Shown piece by piece: positions 31,156 through 38,447 of a stretch of 38,588 bases of DNA. Numbering within the stretch: the first letter of the stretch is position 1; the number at the start of each line of letters is the position of its first letter. Under the pieces are notes generated by a model, which did no database searches, was not told the DNA's origin, and saw nothing but the letters and a program-made list of their open reading frames with translations. The DNA lies in the IMG/VR virus record IMGVR_UViG_3300001450_000006, positions 1-38,588 of that record; one strand, given 5' to 3'. This DNA is from a virus. Position numbers and translations under genes: made by a program.

Positions 31156-31638
31156 ATGTCTGAAGTTTATCAAGACCTACAGTTCGGTAGCCTCGAGACT
31201 GAAAAGAAGCAACTCGATCGTACTCTAGATCCTGGACAGTACGAACTCGCATTCAGCAAGTGGACATACCGCGAGTCCCGTGCGTCTTCTAAGCCTGGTA
31301 TTAATTTCGAGTTCAAGGTTATTAATTCAGAAGACGCAGACGCTAATGGATTCACGGTTTTTCACTGGTGTTCGTGGGGTACTTGGTTCTTTAACCAAGC
31401 AGTGCTGGCTATTTTCTCTGACCGTCTCTCTGAACTGAACAGCCTTGATCCTGACAGTGACGAGTACGAACAGAAGAAGTTGAACCTAAGCTTCATGGAT
31501 ATCCAGGAGAACATCTCAGAGGACCTAGACGAAGCTATTGGTAACGAGTGTGTTGCCAAGATCAAGTCTGAAGACTGGTCCAATGAGACTACTGGAACAT
31601 CTGGTACCTCCATTAAGATCGAGCGTTTCGTAGTATAG
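31156..31638 (+). CDS. SSB-like protein, DUF669 type (160 aa)
   Basis: The protein begins MSEVYQDLQFGSLETEKKQLDRTLDPGQYELAFSKWTYRESRASSKPGINFEFKV, which follows the DUF669/phage SSB pattern: acidic start, then a strand with K/R and a 'GKPGINxEFKV' element. The middle is WCSWGTWFFNQAVLAIFSD, and the last strand is KIERFVV. In phages these proteins accompany Sak4-like ATPases and nucleases and are thought to bind single-stranded DNA. There is no acidic DDIPF tail. Ribosome site AAGGAAC. It is followed by a large hairpin (31669-31719). Confidence 0.6.
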   Translation: MSEVYQDLQFGSLETEKKQLDRTLDPGQYELAFSKWTYRESRASSKPGINFEFKVINSEDADANGFTVFHWCSWGTWFFNQAVLAIFSDRLSELNSLDPDSDEYEQKKLNLSFMDIQENISEDLDEAIGNECVAKIKSEDWSNETTGTSGTSIKIERFVV

Positions 31639-31668
31639 GGTAGTACTCACGTACCTTTAACCCCACGG

Positions 31669-31719
31669 GACAGGCAGGGCATTGAGTAGTGTCGTAATGC
31701 TACTCGTGCCTTGCCTGTC
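31669..31719 (+). terminator. Long hairpin between SSB-like and ParB-methyltransferase genes
   Basis: GACAGGCAGGGCA (31669-31681) pairs with TGCCTTGCCTGTC (31707-31719), one pair being G-U. GAGTAG pairs with CTACTC inside, after a small asymmetry, leaving a 10-base loop. About 19 pairs in all. Only TTAGTTA follows, so a processing site or Rho-dependent stop is as likely as a simple terminator. It could set the SSB-like mRNA apart from the downstream genes. Confidence 0.55.
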
Positions 31720-31737
31720 TTAGTTAAGGATATTTAG

Positions 31738-33144
31738 ATGCCTGAATTCATGCCTCAAGAAGATGATGCTCATGTGTTAGCAGAAATGGCTACACATGAC
31801 GACATCAGATCCATAGATCCTTTTGAGATAAAGACTCCAGCCATGCGGCAACGCAAGGAGTTCGCACCAGCGAAACTCAAAGAACTAGCGAATAGCATCT
31901 ACGAAGTAGGTCAGATACAGCCTATTGTAGTAGACTCGAATTTCGTACTAATCGCAGGTGAGCGTAGACTTATGGCTATCAAGTCCATACTCCAAAACCG
32001 TGAAGCCTACGAGAACTGGAAAGATTTCGAACACGTAAAGATCTCGATCATAGACCCCACAGATGACTGGCACCGACATACCATAGAACTCCAAGAGAAC
32101 ATTAAGCGTGAACCATTGACTCCTGCAGAAGAATCTCGTGCTGTCGATGATTACGAGCGTTTGATGGAGAAACTCAAAGGTAAGTCTAAGCGAGGCATGG
32201 GAGCAGTCGAAGGTGGTCACTCACAAAAAGACACGGCTAAGGATCTCAACATGTCCCAAGCCAGCGTAAGTGATCACCGTAAGGTAGCGCGTGTACTAGA
32301 CATAGCTCAACACATCCCAGACCTAGCAGACCTCGAGAACGAGACATCAAAGAGCGGCATCCTAGGCAAGTTCAAGGCATACAAGGTCAAGGAAATACGT
32401 GCCGAGATAGCCCGTAGAGCAATGGAATCCCATAGGCAAGACCTAGAGGGAGTAGTAGTCCTAAGTGATGCCTTAGACTTCCTCGATACACTAGAAGAAG
32501 AAAGTGTAGATCTAGTGCTAACCGATCTACCCTTTGGCATAGAGGTCTTCGACTCGAACACACTAGCCAAATCCTCACACGGCACCCAATGGCAGGACGA
32601 CGAGGAATCCATCAAGGCATTCGTACAACAGCTAATCCCTAAGTTGTACCTAGCCCTGAAGCCTAACGCCCACATGTGGATATTTAGCTCCTGGATAGAG
32701 ACATTCTGGATCGAACGTGCATGTACCTTGATTCCAGACCTAGAGTTCGAATACCCACCTTGGATATGGAACAAGGTAAAATCCACTCCTGCAATCAATG
32801 GAGCTGCCACAGGTGATCAAACCTATGAGTATATCTGCCATCTACGTAAGGGTACTGTATCTATGCCCGAACGTCTTGGCCCTAATCTTGTATCATATGC
32901 TAGACCTAGTGCTACTAAGTACCCGACAGAGCGGCCACTAGACATACTAAAGTTCTTCATAGAAAACTGTACCCTTGAAGGCGAGTTAGTAATAGACCCG
33001 TGTTGTGGCTCAGGTGGTCACTTAGTAGCTGCCATACAAACCAACCGTAGAGCTTTAGGCTCAGACATAAACCCTGAAGCAATTAAAGTAACCAAGTCTA
33101 GACTTGTATTGGAGACTTCCTATGAAACAAGCCAAGATACATAG
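31738..33144 (+). CDS. ParB-like domain fused to DNA methyltransferase (468 aa)
   Basis: Residues about 40-125 form a ParB/Srx-type domain: LKELANSIYEVGQIQPIVV, GERR at 74-77 and ELQENIKREPLTPAEE at 118-132. A helix-turn-helix follows at about 161-183 (HSQKDTAKDLNMSQASVSDH). Residues about 240-468 are a DNA methyltransferase with motif IV DLPFG (263-267, a variant of DPPY) and motif I DPCCGSG (420-426), motif IV coming first. Phage ParB-methyltransferase fusions modify phage DNA, probably against host restriction. The site is unknown. It ends overlapping the 82-aa gene. Confidence 0.85.
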   Translation: MPEFMPQEDDAHVLAEMATHDDIRSIDPFEIKTPAMRQRKEFAPAKLKELANSIYEVGQIQPIVVDSNFVLIAGERRLMAIKSILQNREAYENWKDFEHVKISIIDPTDDWHRHTIELQENIKREPLTPAEESRAVDDYERLMEKLKGKSKRGMGAVEGGHSQKDTAKDLNMSQASVSDHRKVARVLDIAQHIPDLADLENETSKSGILGKFKAYKVKEIRAEIARRAMESHRQDLEGVVVLSDALDFLDTLEEESVDLVLTDLPFGIEVFDSNTLAKSSHGTQWQDDEESIKAFVQQLIPKLYLALKPNAHMWIFSSWIETFWIERACTLIPDLEFEYPPWIWNKVKSTPAINGAATGDQTYEYICHLRKGTVSMPERLGPNLVSYARPSATKYPTERPLDILKFFIENCTLEGELVIDPCCGSGGHLVAAIQTNRRALGSDINPEAIKVTKSRLVLETSYETSQDT

Positions 33145-33370
33145 CGCACGTTTTAGTGCAAACCAACAAAAGGTAACAGTGTATACATCTTCTGGTAGGG
33201 TCCAGATAACAATACAGAACAATAACATCCAGGTTCATCTACGCCCACATAAATCCAAGACCTTAATGGACCCTAGGGGATGGATGAAAGCTGCATACAA
33301 CACGGTGTTATTTATGCCGAAGAGAGTTTATAAGGCTGTGAGGACCACAAGGAACCTAGGTAGTAAGTAG
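33122..33370 (+). CDS. Small basic protein, 82 aa
   Basis: ATG at 33122, with GGAG 9 bases before it, lies within the end of the methyltransferase gene. The 82 residues are basic: MKQAKIHSARF, then strands KVTVYTSSGRVQITIQNNNIQVHLRPHKS and a helical end PRGWMKAAYNTVLFMPKRVYKAVRTTRN. It could bind nucleic acid. No family recognised. A GTAGTAAGTAGTACTAAGG sequence at the stop resembles the TAGTACTA repeats. Confidence 0.62.
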   Translation: MKQAKIHSARFSANQQKVTVYTSSGRVQITIQNNNIQVHLRPHKSKTLMDPRGWMKAAYNTVLFMPKRVYKAVRTTRNLGSK

Positions 33371-33404
33371 TACTAAGGATTTAAGGGGTATAGGAGAGTG
33401 GTGG

Positions 33405-35804
33405 ATGGGAGGGGATCTCAAGTTGGACCTAATGGTCCAGTCAAAAACCAAGTGCCTTAGAAAGCGAGACGCATACATGAATATACAACCAGATGGTGCA
33501 GAAGACGCGCAGATTGTAATCATAGGAGAGTCACCATCCAAAGATGATATTATCTCTGGAGTGCCATTCTCAGGATCTCAAGGAGAATTATTATTCGATG
33601 ATATATTAGCCCGTGCAGGTATCTTCCGCAAGGATTGCTTGGTGCTACATACCTATACCAAGCAAGCTCCTGGGAATAAGCTAGACATAGTAAGTGATCC
33701 CTTCGAGCGTAGTGCGGAACACTGGAAGCTTATACAAAAACACCCTCGTAAGTTAATCATAGCAGTAGGTGAGTACGCACTTAGATTCTTGTGTAACGAG
33801 TCGGGTATTACTAAATGGCGTGGGTCGTTGTTGTATTCTAACAGAGGAAAAATCCCTGTTATACCTATGATCGCTCCTGTAAGTATCATACGCCAGTATT
33901 CTTGGTTGGTACTTTGCCGTAAGGATGCACTAAAAGCCAAGCGTGTGCTGACGGATTTTGATTCCATCGTAGACCACAAGCGTACCATAGTACACTACGG
34001 CCAGATCAAGAAAGATCACGCCACCGAGGAGTCAGGTCTCATAACAAAAATCCTCATAGAAACCCTTAAGTCATATCACGATGCCCCATGTCTGGCGTTT
34101 GACATTGAGACATATGCAGAATGCATAACATGCATAGGAGTCGCTAGGTCTGCTACTGAAGCCGTAGTGATACCGTTTACTACACACCTAAGCCACGAGG
34201 ACAGGATAGCACTCATACGAGAGCTTAACATACTCCTTAGTAATAATGCCTTAAAGGTAGGGCAGAACTTGGATTACGATGCCCAGTACCTAGCTAAGAA
34301 CTTTGGTATATGTGTACGTAACGTATGGATGGACACTATGGTTGCACATTCGGTAATGCATCCCGAGATGGGTCATAGCCTAGACCTCCTAGCATCCATA
34401 TACACCAATAAGAACTTCTATAAGGAAATGCGTAAAGAAGCAACCAGTGGTAATTATAACAATACCTTATGGGAATACAATGGTATAGATTGTTGCGTTA
34501 CGTATGAGGTAGCAGTAAAACTCTCACATGAGTTAATATCTACACATGCATGGGAGTTCTTTCACAATGTAGCCATGCCAGTGACTAAGACATTGATTCG
34601 CATGGAACATAAAGGAGTACACATAGATGAAAATCTTAGGTCGAAACGCAAAGAAAGCCTTAGCAACGAAATGGCTGATCTGCTTGCCGATGATGCTTTG
34701 TGTGGGGTTAATCCTAACAGTCCTAAACAGGTGCTGGACTACTTCAAGTCCAAAGGAGTTCGACTGCCCATAAGTAGAGGCCGTAAAACAGCATCCACGG
34801 ACGTGCATACACTTAAGCTCCTACGTCCTAGACAGCCTAAGCACCATGCGTTCATAGACAAGTGTTTAGCAGTACGTGACAGACGTAAGATCATAGGAAC
34901 GTATCTTGAAGCCAAGGTACACAAAGACGGTAGAATGCGCACATCGTATCGTACATCAGCTACAGACACAGGTCGTATATCCAGCTCCAAGGATGTGTTT
35001 AATAAAGGTATGAATCTTCAAAATATCCCAGGAGATCAGCGTGATTGGTTTGTGCCAGACCCAGGTCTAGTGTTCTGGGAAGCTGATGGATCACAGATCG
35101 AGGCTCGCATAACAGCCTACGTAGCAGGGGATGTGAACTACAAACAGGGCTTCATAGAAGGCAGGGATATTCACAGCGAGAACGCTATAGCTTTGTTTAA
35201 AATCCCAGCGAGTGATGTGCGTAATCCCGTAGTAGGCACACACTACACATACCGTGACATAGGCAAGAGGGCTTCACATGCGATCAACTACATGGTAGGT
35301 CCAGGTAAGCTCAAGGATCTTATGAACGAGTACGTGCCTAATATGAAGTTCTCGCTTAACGATGCCCGTAGGTTCATAGACAGCTTTAAGACTCTAAGAC
35401 CTGGCATACATAAGTGGTGGATCAGCACCATACAACACCTCAAGACTAATCGTGTGATGCGTACACCCTATGGCCGACAAAGAGTGTTTTTAGATCGTTG
35501 GGGTGATCAACTCCATAGGGCTGCTGTAGCATTTGTACCACAGTCCACCGCGGCAGATCATATCAATGCTGCATTAGCTCGTATAGAACTTAGGCTAGAA
35601 TCCCTACCTGAAGCATCTGTTTTGCTTCAGGTCCATGATTCCGTAGCAGGCCAATGCAAACCAGAGGATCTGGAACATGTCCGTAGTATCGTATGTGAAG
35701 AAATGGAGAAGCCTATACCAAAGGGGTTCGGGTATTACTGGGAAGATGAGCTAGTAATTCCTGCAGACTTTGCCTCTGGATCTAACTGGAAGTCTTGTAA
35801 ATAA
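33405..35804 (+). CDS. polA: UDG-like domain fused to family A DNA polymerase (799 aa)
   Basis: Residues 1-190 resemble a family 4/5-type uracil-DNA glycosylase: GESPSKDD at 41-48 and GVPFSGSQG at 52-60. The cluster Cys are mostly missing, and the usual HP motif is APVSII at about 157-162, so this domain is probably inactive. Residues 228-380 are the 3'-5' exonuclease (D233/E235, N288/D292, Y358/D362). Residues 390-799 are the polymerase, with motif A DGSQIEAR (D561), the O-helix KRASHAINYM (H625, Y629) and motif C QVHDS (D745). It is the replicative polymerase. Phage SPO1 has a similar fusion. Start 33405 has AGGAG upstream. Confidence 0.9.
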   Translation: MGGDLKLDLMVQSKTKCLRKRDAYMNIQPDGAEDAQIVIIGESPSKDDIISGVPFSGSQGELLFDDILARAGIFRKDCLVLHTYTKQAPGNKLDIVSDPFERSAEHWKLIQKHPRKLIIAVGEYALRFLCNESGITKWRGSLLYSNRGKIPVIPMIAPVSIIRQYSWLVLCRKDALKAKRVLTDFDSIVDHKRTIVHYGQIKKDHATEESGLITKILIETLKSYHDAPCLAFDIETYAECITCIGVARSATEAVVIPFTTHLSHEDRIALIRELNILLSNNALKVGQNLDYDAQYLAKNFGICVRNVWMDTMVAHSVMHPEMGHSLDLLASIYTNKNFYKEMRKEATSGNYNNTLWEYNGIDCCVTYEVAVKLSHELISTHAWEFFHNVAMPVTKTLIRMEHKGVHIDENLRSKRKESLSNEMADLLADDALCGVNPNSPKQVLDYFKSKGVRLPISRGRKTASTDVHTLKLLRPRQPKHHAFIDKCLAVRDRRKIIGTYLEAKVHKDGRMRTSYRTSATDTGRISSSKDVFNKGMNLQNIPGDQRDWFVPDPGLVFWEADGSQIEARITAYVAGDVNYKQGFIEGRDIHSENAIALFKIPASDVRNPVVGTHYTYRDIGKRASHAINYMVGPGKLKDLMNEYVPNMKFSLNDARRFIDSFKTLRPGIHKWWISTIQHLKTNRVMRTPYGRQRVFLDRWGDQLHRAAVAFVPQSTAADHINAALARIELRLESLPEASVLLQVHDSVAGQCKPEDLEHVRSIVCEEMEKPIPKGFGYYWEDELVIPADFASGSNWKSCK

Positions 35805-35831
35805 CACATGCCATTGGAGGGGTTGGGAGCT

Positions 35832-35944
35832 GGGGAGTCTCTTATTGTACATATCAGATGTTGGGCCTGGATAGTCCAGGTCATATGTACAACTGTAGGA
35901 ACCATAGGGAGTACCTACAGACTCCTCCTTTGGCTTAAAAGGAG
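35832..35944 (+). ncRNA. Candidate riboswitch-like three-helix junction in 5' UTR
   Basis: The 146-base gap after the polymerase can fold with P1 35832-35839/35920-35927 (8 bp). P2 is 35845-35854/35883-35892 (10 bp, perfect), continued by 35864-35871/35875-35882 after a 9-base bulge (one U-G, tri-loop TAG). P3 is 35893-35899/35914-35920 (7 bp). P2, P3 and P1 abut with no bases between; only J1/2 (35840-35844) is single-stranded. The 3' side of P1 overlaps CTCCTTT (35925-35931), which pairs with AAAGGAG (35938-35944), the ribosome site of the next gene. The two foldings exclude each other. I recognise no known class. Confidence 0.55.
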
Positions 35945-35950
35945 AAAGCT

Positions 35951-36163
35951 ATGCATATCCATATCAAGAACAGTGTAGAAGATAACGTAAGCGTGTATGA
36001 CTCAGACAATGACGACAGCGTAGTAATAGCAATACTAGACGATAGTATCGTAACTGCGATTGTGTTAGACCTAGCCCATGAGTCAGCAGTTAAGTTACAC
36101 TCTGAACTAAGCAAGCTTTTACAAGGCTACCAGCCTCCTGAAATAGAAGTAATATCGGAATAA
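35951..36163 (+). CDS. Hypothetical acidic protein, 70 aa, downstream of RNA element
   Basis: This 70-aa protein is acidic: MHIHIKNSVEDNVSVYDSDNDD, strand VVIAILDDSIVTAIVLDL, helix SAVKLHSELSKLLQGY and an acidic end. It looks like a small alpha/beta fold. Its ribosome site (AAAAGGAG, 6 bases to ATG) can be hidden in the 35925-35944 hairpin, so translation is probably controlled by the RNA upstream. It is followed after 24 bases by the helicase. No family recognised. Confidence 0.66.
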   Translation: MHIHIKNSVEDNVSVYDSDNDDSVVIAILDDSIVTAIVLDLAHESAVKLHSELSKLLQGYQPPEIEVISE

Positions 36164-36187
36164 CCCACAACCTAGGAAGGATTTACT

Positions 36188-37456
36188 ATGCTAGAAGAAT
36201 CCTCACTAGGGTCAGAAAAGGAATACCAAGATGATTTTATTGACTTATATCTTGACTACACTAAAGGTCAAGAATCGCCAAGGGACTTTCATTTCTGGAC
36301 AGCTGTAAGTCTGATAAGTGGAGCTGTAGGGAGAAAGATATGGCTTCCACGCGGACATGACATGCTATACCCAAACCACTATGTGATACTCGTGGCAGGT
36401 TCAGCGATGAGCCGTAAGAGTAGTGCTATAAACATAGGGGTAGGATTACTTAGACGAGCGACACAAAACAAAATAGACTCAGGATTAACGCACGGCATAA
36501 GCACAATACTATCAGGTAAGATGACTCCAGAGGCATTGTGCAGGGCTATATCAAGTCGTGGTCTAGAAGGTATGCTAGAGACAGACGCTAAGCCTATAAT
36601 AGCAGACCAAACCTCTAGACCATGTTATTTGTTTAGTTCCGAACTAGGTGTGTTTTTATCCAAAGCCGCGCAATCTAACGGTCTTGTGGATTTACTCATA
36701 GACTGGTATGATTGCCCAGACGTATTTGAATACATAACTAAAACATCAGGATCGGATTATGTCTATGAGGTCTTTATATCGTTACTCAGTGCAACGACTC
36801 CAGACTGGATCGCTCAAAACGTCACGTCGTCTGTGTTCAACCAAGGGTTCGTGGGTAGGGTCATATTTGTGCACAGTGAGCGGTCTGGTATTCGTATTGC
36901 TCATCCTGTGGTGGATAGCGTCTTAGAAAAACTCCGAGATAGGTTAGTCACTCATATAGAGCATCGTATGGGTATGGAGGGTGAGATGGAACTTACCAAA
37001 GATGCGTGGGATTACTTCGAGGCATGGTATAACAAACGCGAGGAACTCCCAGGGTTAGACAATGTACAAAGTGGGTTCTTTGGACGGGAGCATACACATG
37101 TGTTGAAGTTAGCTATGACGTTTTCGATCGCCAGACGTAGGACACTCAAGATCCATGTAGTGGATATACAAGATGCGATTGATAAGATCGCACATACATT
37201 TGATGGCTTAACTTCTATCTTCAAGGAGGTCAGGTATGCTAATGAGATATTTGAAACTAAGATCGTAGAAGGTATAATCAAAGACGCGAAAACCATAGAT
37301 AGATCTACACTACTACGCAATGTCTACCGTAAGATGAACAAGGATAAACTAGACGAGTGCTTGAGTATACTTAAAGCAGCAGGTGTAATAAACGAAGACG
37401 TTAAGACACGTAAAGGTGGGGGCCGCGCTAAGGTCACATACACCTCAACTCAATGA
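36188..37456 (+). CDS. Replicative helicase-like ATPase, DUF3987 type (422 aa)
   Basis: The protein follows the DUF3987 pattern: DFIDLYLDYTKGQESPRDFHFWTAVSLIS at 16-44, a basic strand GRKIWLPRG, then PNHYVILVAGSAMSRKSSA. The P-loop at 71-78 is G-SAMSR-KS, with Arg where the family often has Gly before Lys. The middle contains a Walker B-like strand. The C-terminal 80 residues are likely a winged-helix (TLLRNVYRKMNKDKLDECLSILKAAGVINED). DUF3987 proteins replace DnaB-type helicases or primase-helicases in many phages. I see no separate primase in the window. Ribosome site AGGAAGG. Confidence 0.72.
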   Translation: MLEESSLGSEKEYQDDFIDLYLDYTKGQESPRDFHFWTAVSLISGAVGRKIWLPRGHDMLYPNHYVILVAGSAMSRKSSAINIGVGLLRRATQNKIDSGLTHGISTILSGKMTPEALCRAISSRGLEGMLETDAKPIIADQTSRPCYLFSSELGVFLSKAAQSNGLVDLLIDWYDCPDVFEYITKTSGSDYVYEVFISLLSATTPDWIAQNVTSSVFNQGFVGRVIFVHSERSGIRIAHPVVDSVLEKLRDRLVTHIEHRMGMEGEMELTKDAWDYFEAWYNKREELPGLDNVQSGFFGREHTHVLKLAMTFSIARRRTLKIHVVDIQDAIDKIAHTFDGLTSIFKEVRYANEIFETKIVEGIIKDAKTIDRSTLLRNVYRKMNKDKLDECLSILKAAGVINEDVKTRKGGGRAKVTYTSTQ

Positions 37457-37475
37457 TTCACAAGGTGAATTAATC
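37451..37475 (-). promoter_or_regulatory. Inverted-repeat element, copy 4
   Basis: On the minus strand it reads GATTAATTCAC, CTTG, TGAATCATTG, 20 of 25 positions matching copy 2 (24423). It covers the helicase stop codon (37454-37456) and lies 13 bases before the peptidase start at 37488, so it could control the endolysin gene. Confidence 0.62.
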
Positions 37476-37487
37476 AAGGGGATACAT

Positions 37488-38012
37488 ATGAGCAAGTTGT
37501 GGGGACACCCGAATATCGCACGCGAGGAATTTAATAATCCAAACAAGATGGATGCTGAGCTCGTGTATGCATTACAAGACACACGAGACTGGATCTCGCG
37601 TCCTATGACATTTACGAAATCCAGCAGTGGCGTAGTTTACCATCCACATGGCGATGCCGTAGAACTATGGAGTACGTCACACGCTAAAGGGTCGCTACAT
37701 AAGTTCGACTGCAATCATGACGCTTCTGCAGAGTCGAATACCACTGTAAGATTAATCGGAACAAGAGGTCTAGCGCAAGACTGGGATTGTGGTGTAGAAA
37801 CACCTGAAGAACTCTTCGATGTATACCTAAAGCTCGAACGTATGAATGCCTGGTCAGGTATAGGACTGTACCCACATTGGCATAGGCCAGGATTCCATAC
37901 AGACCTTAGAGCTAAGACGCATCCAAACACCCGTGCAAGGTGGTTTCGGATCCAAGATGGAACCTACTACCCCCTTACATGGGCGAATTGGAAAGCTCAG
38001 GTTATGAGTTAA
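37488..38012 (+). CDS. M15-like peptidase, candidate endolysin (174 aa)
   Basis: ATG at 37488 has AAGGGG 6 bases before it; a longer frame begins in the helicase gene and is not needed. The N-terminal 40 residues follow the M15A pattern (HPNIAREEFNNPNKMDAELVYALQDTRDW). Possible zinc ligands are H65 in SHAKG, D98 in GLAQDWD and the last His in PGFHTDLR (H137, with D139). The usual SxHxxGxAxD spacing is broken by an insertion. M15 enzymes cleave peptidoglycan cross-links in host lysis. No signal peptide is seen, so it would need a holin; two holin-like genes lie on the other strand beyond it. Confidence 0.6.
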   Translation: MSKLWGHPNIAREEFNNPNKMDAELVYALQDTRDWISRPMTFTKSSSGVVYHPHGDAVELWSTSHAKGSLHKFDCNHDASAESNTTVRLIGTRGLAQDWDCGVETPEELFDVYLKLERMNAWSGIGLYPHWHRPGFHTDLRAKTHPNTRARWFRIQDGTYYPLTWANWKAQVMS

Positions 38013-38202
38013 GCTGGGCGTTTAGTCCACGTAGTACTTCAAGCCGGCCTTGGATTCTAGATGCCGTTGGATCATTAGCAATCAGTTGAGCTAGGCGTTC
38101 GTTAAGAGCAGCCTCGTTCTGAGCTATCATATCCGATGTCACATCTTCAACTTCAAGTGCCGGCTTTTTCGTATCAGGCATCTTCGTGATTTTATCACTC
38201 AT
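38002..38202 (-). CDS. Hypothetical protein, 66 aa, coiled-coil
   Basis: This 66-aa protein is charged and helical (MIAQNEAALNERLAQLIANDPTASRIQGRLEVLRGLNAQLNS). ATG at 38202 has AGGAG 5 bases upstream; it overlaps the previous stop closely. It is the last gene of the leftward unit and overlaps the end of the peptidase gene tail to tail by 11 bases. No function can be given; it might be a small lysis or internal protein. Confidence 0.64.
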   Translation of the reverse strand: MSDKITKMPDTKKPALEVEDVTSDMIAQNEAALNERLAQLIANDPTASRIQGRLEVLRGLNAQLNS

Positions 38203-38203
38203 G

Positions 38204-38437
38204 TCAATCTCCTAAATTAGCAACAAACTGACGTACAGCATTAATAGCTACCGTCAGCCCTGCAATGGCATAGGGCATAAGGTCGGGGTCTGAGGCTATC
38301 TCAGGCATATACCCTATCTTTGATATGAGGTCAAATGCAATAGCACCAACCCCACCTACGGCTAAACTCTTACCTGTCTTAGATGCTTCTTTTTTACCGA
38401 ATCCTAATTTGATATTACTTTTTAATAAGTTTAACAT
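38204..38437 (-). CDS. Small two-helix membrane protein, holin-like (77 aa)
   Basis: After a basic start (MLNLLKSNIKLGFGKKEASKTGKS) there are two weakly hydrophobic segments: LAVGGVGAIAFDLISKI and DLMPYAIAGLTVAINAVRQFV. This is the size and topology of class II holins or small membrane proteins next to phage lysis genes. Its ribosome site AAGGGGAC follows the stop of the holin-like gene (TAAGGGGAC). Two candidate holins side by side could be a holin and a regulator of it. The assignment is by topology only. Confidence 0.62.
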   Translation of the reverse strand: MLNLLKSNIKLGFGKKEASKTGKSLAVGGVGAIAFDLISKIGYMPEIASDPDLMPYAIAGLTVAINAVRQFVANLGD

Positions 38438-38447
38438 ATTAGTCCCC

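Noticed and set aside
35805-35950. Hammerhead or other known self-cleaving ribozyme
   Set aside because: The three-helix junction has only one 5-base joining segment and lacks the CUGAUGA and GAAA core.
37416-37487. Longer start for the peptidase gene
   Set aside because: It overlaps the helicase end and has no ribosome site, whereas 37488 has AAGGGG at proper distance.
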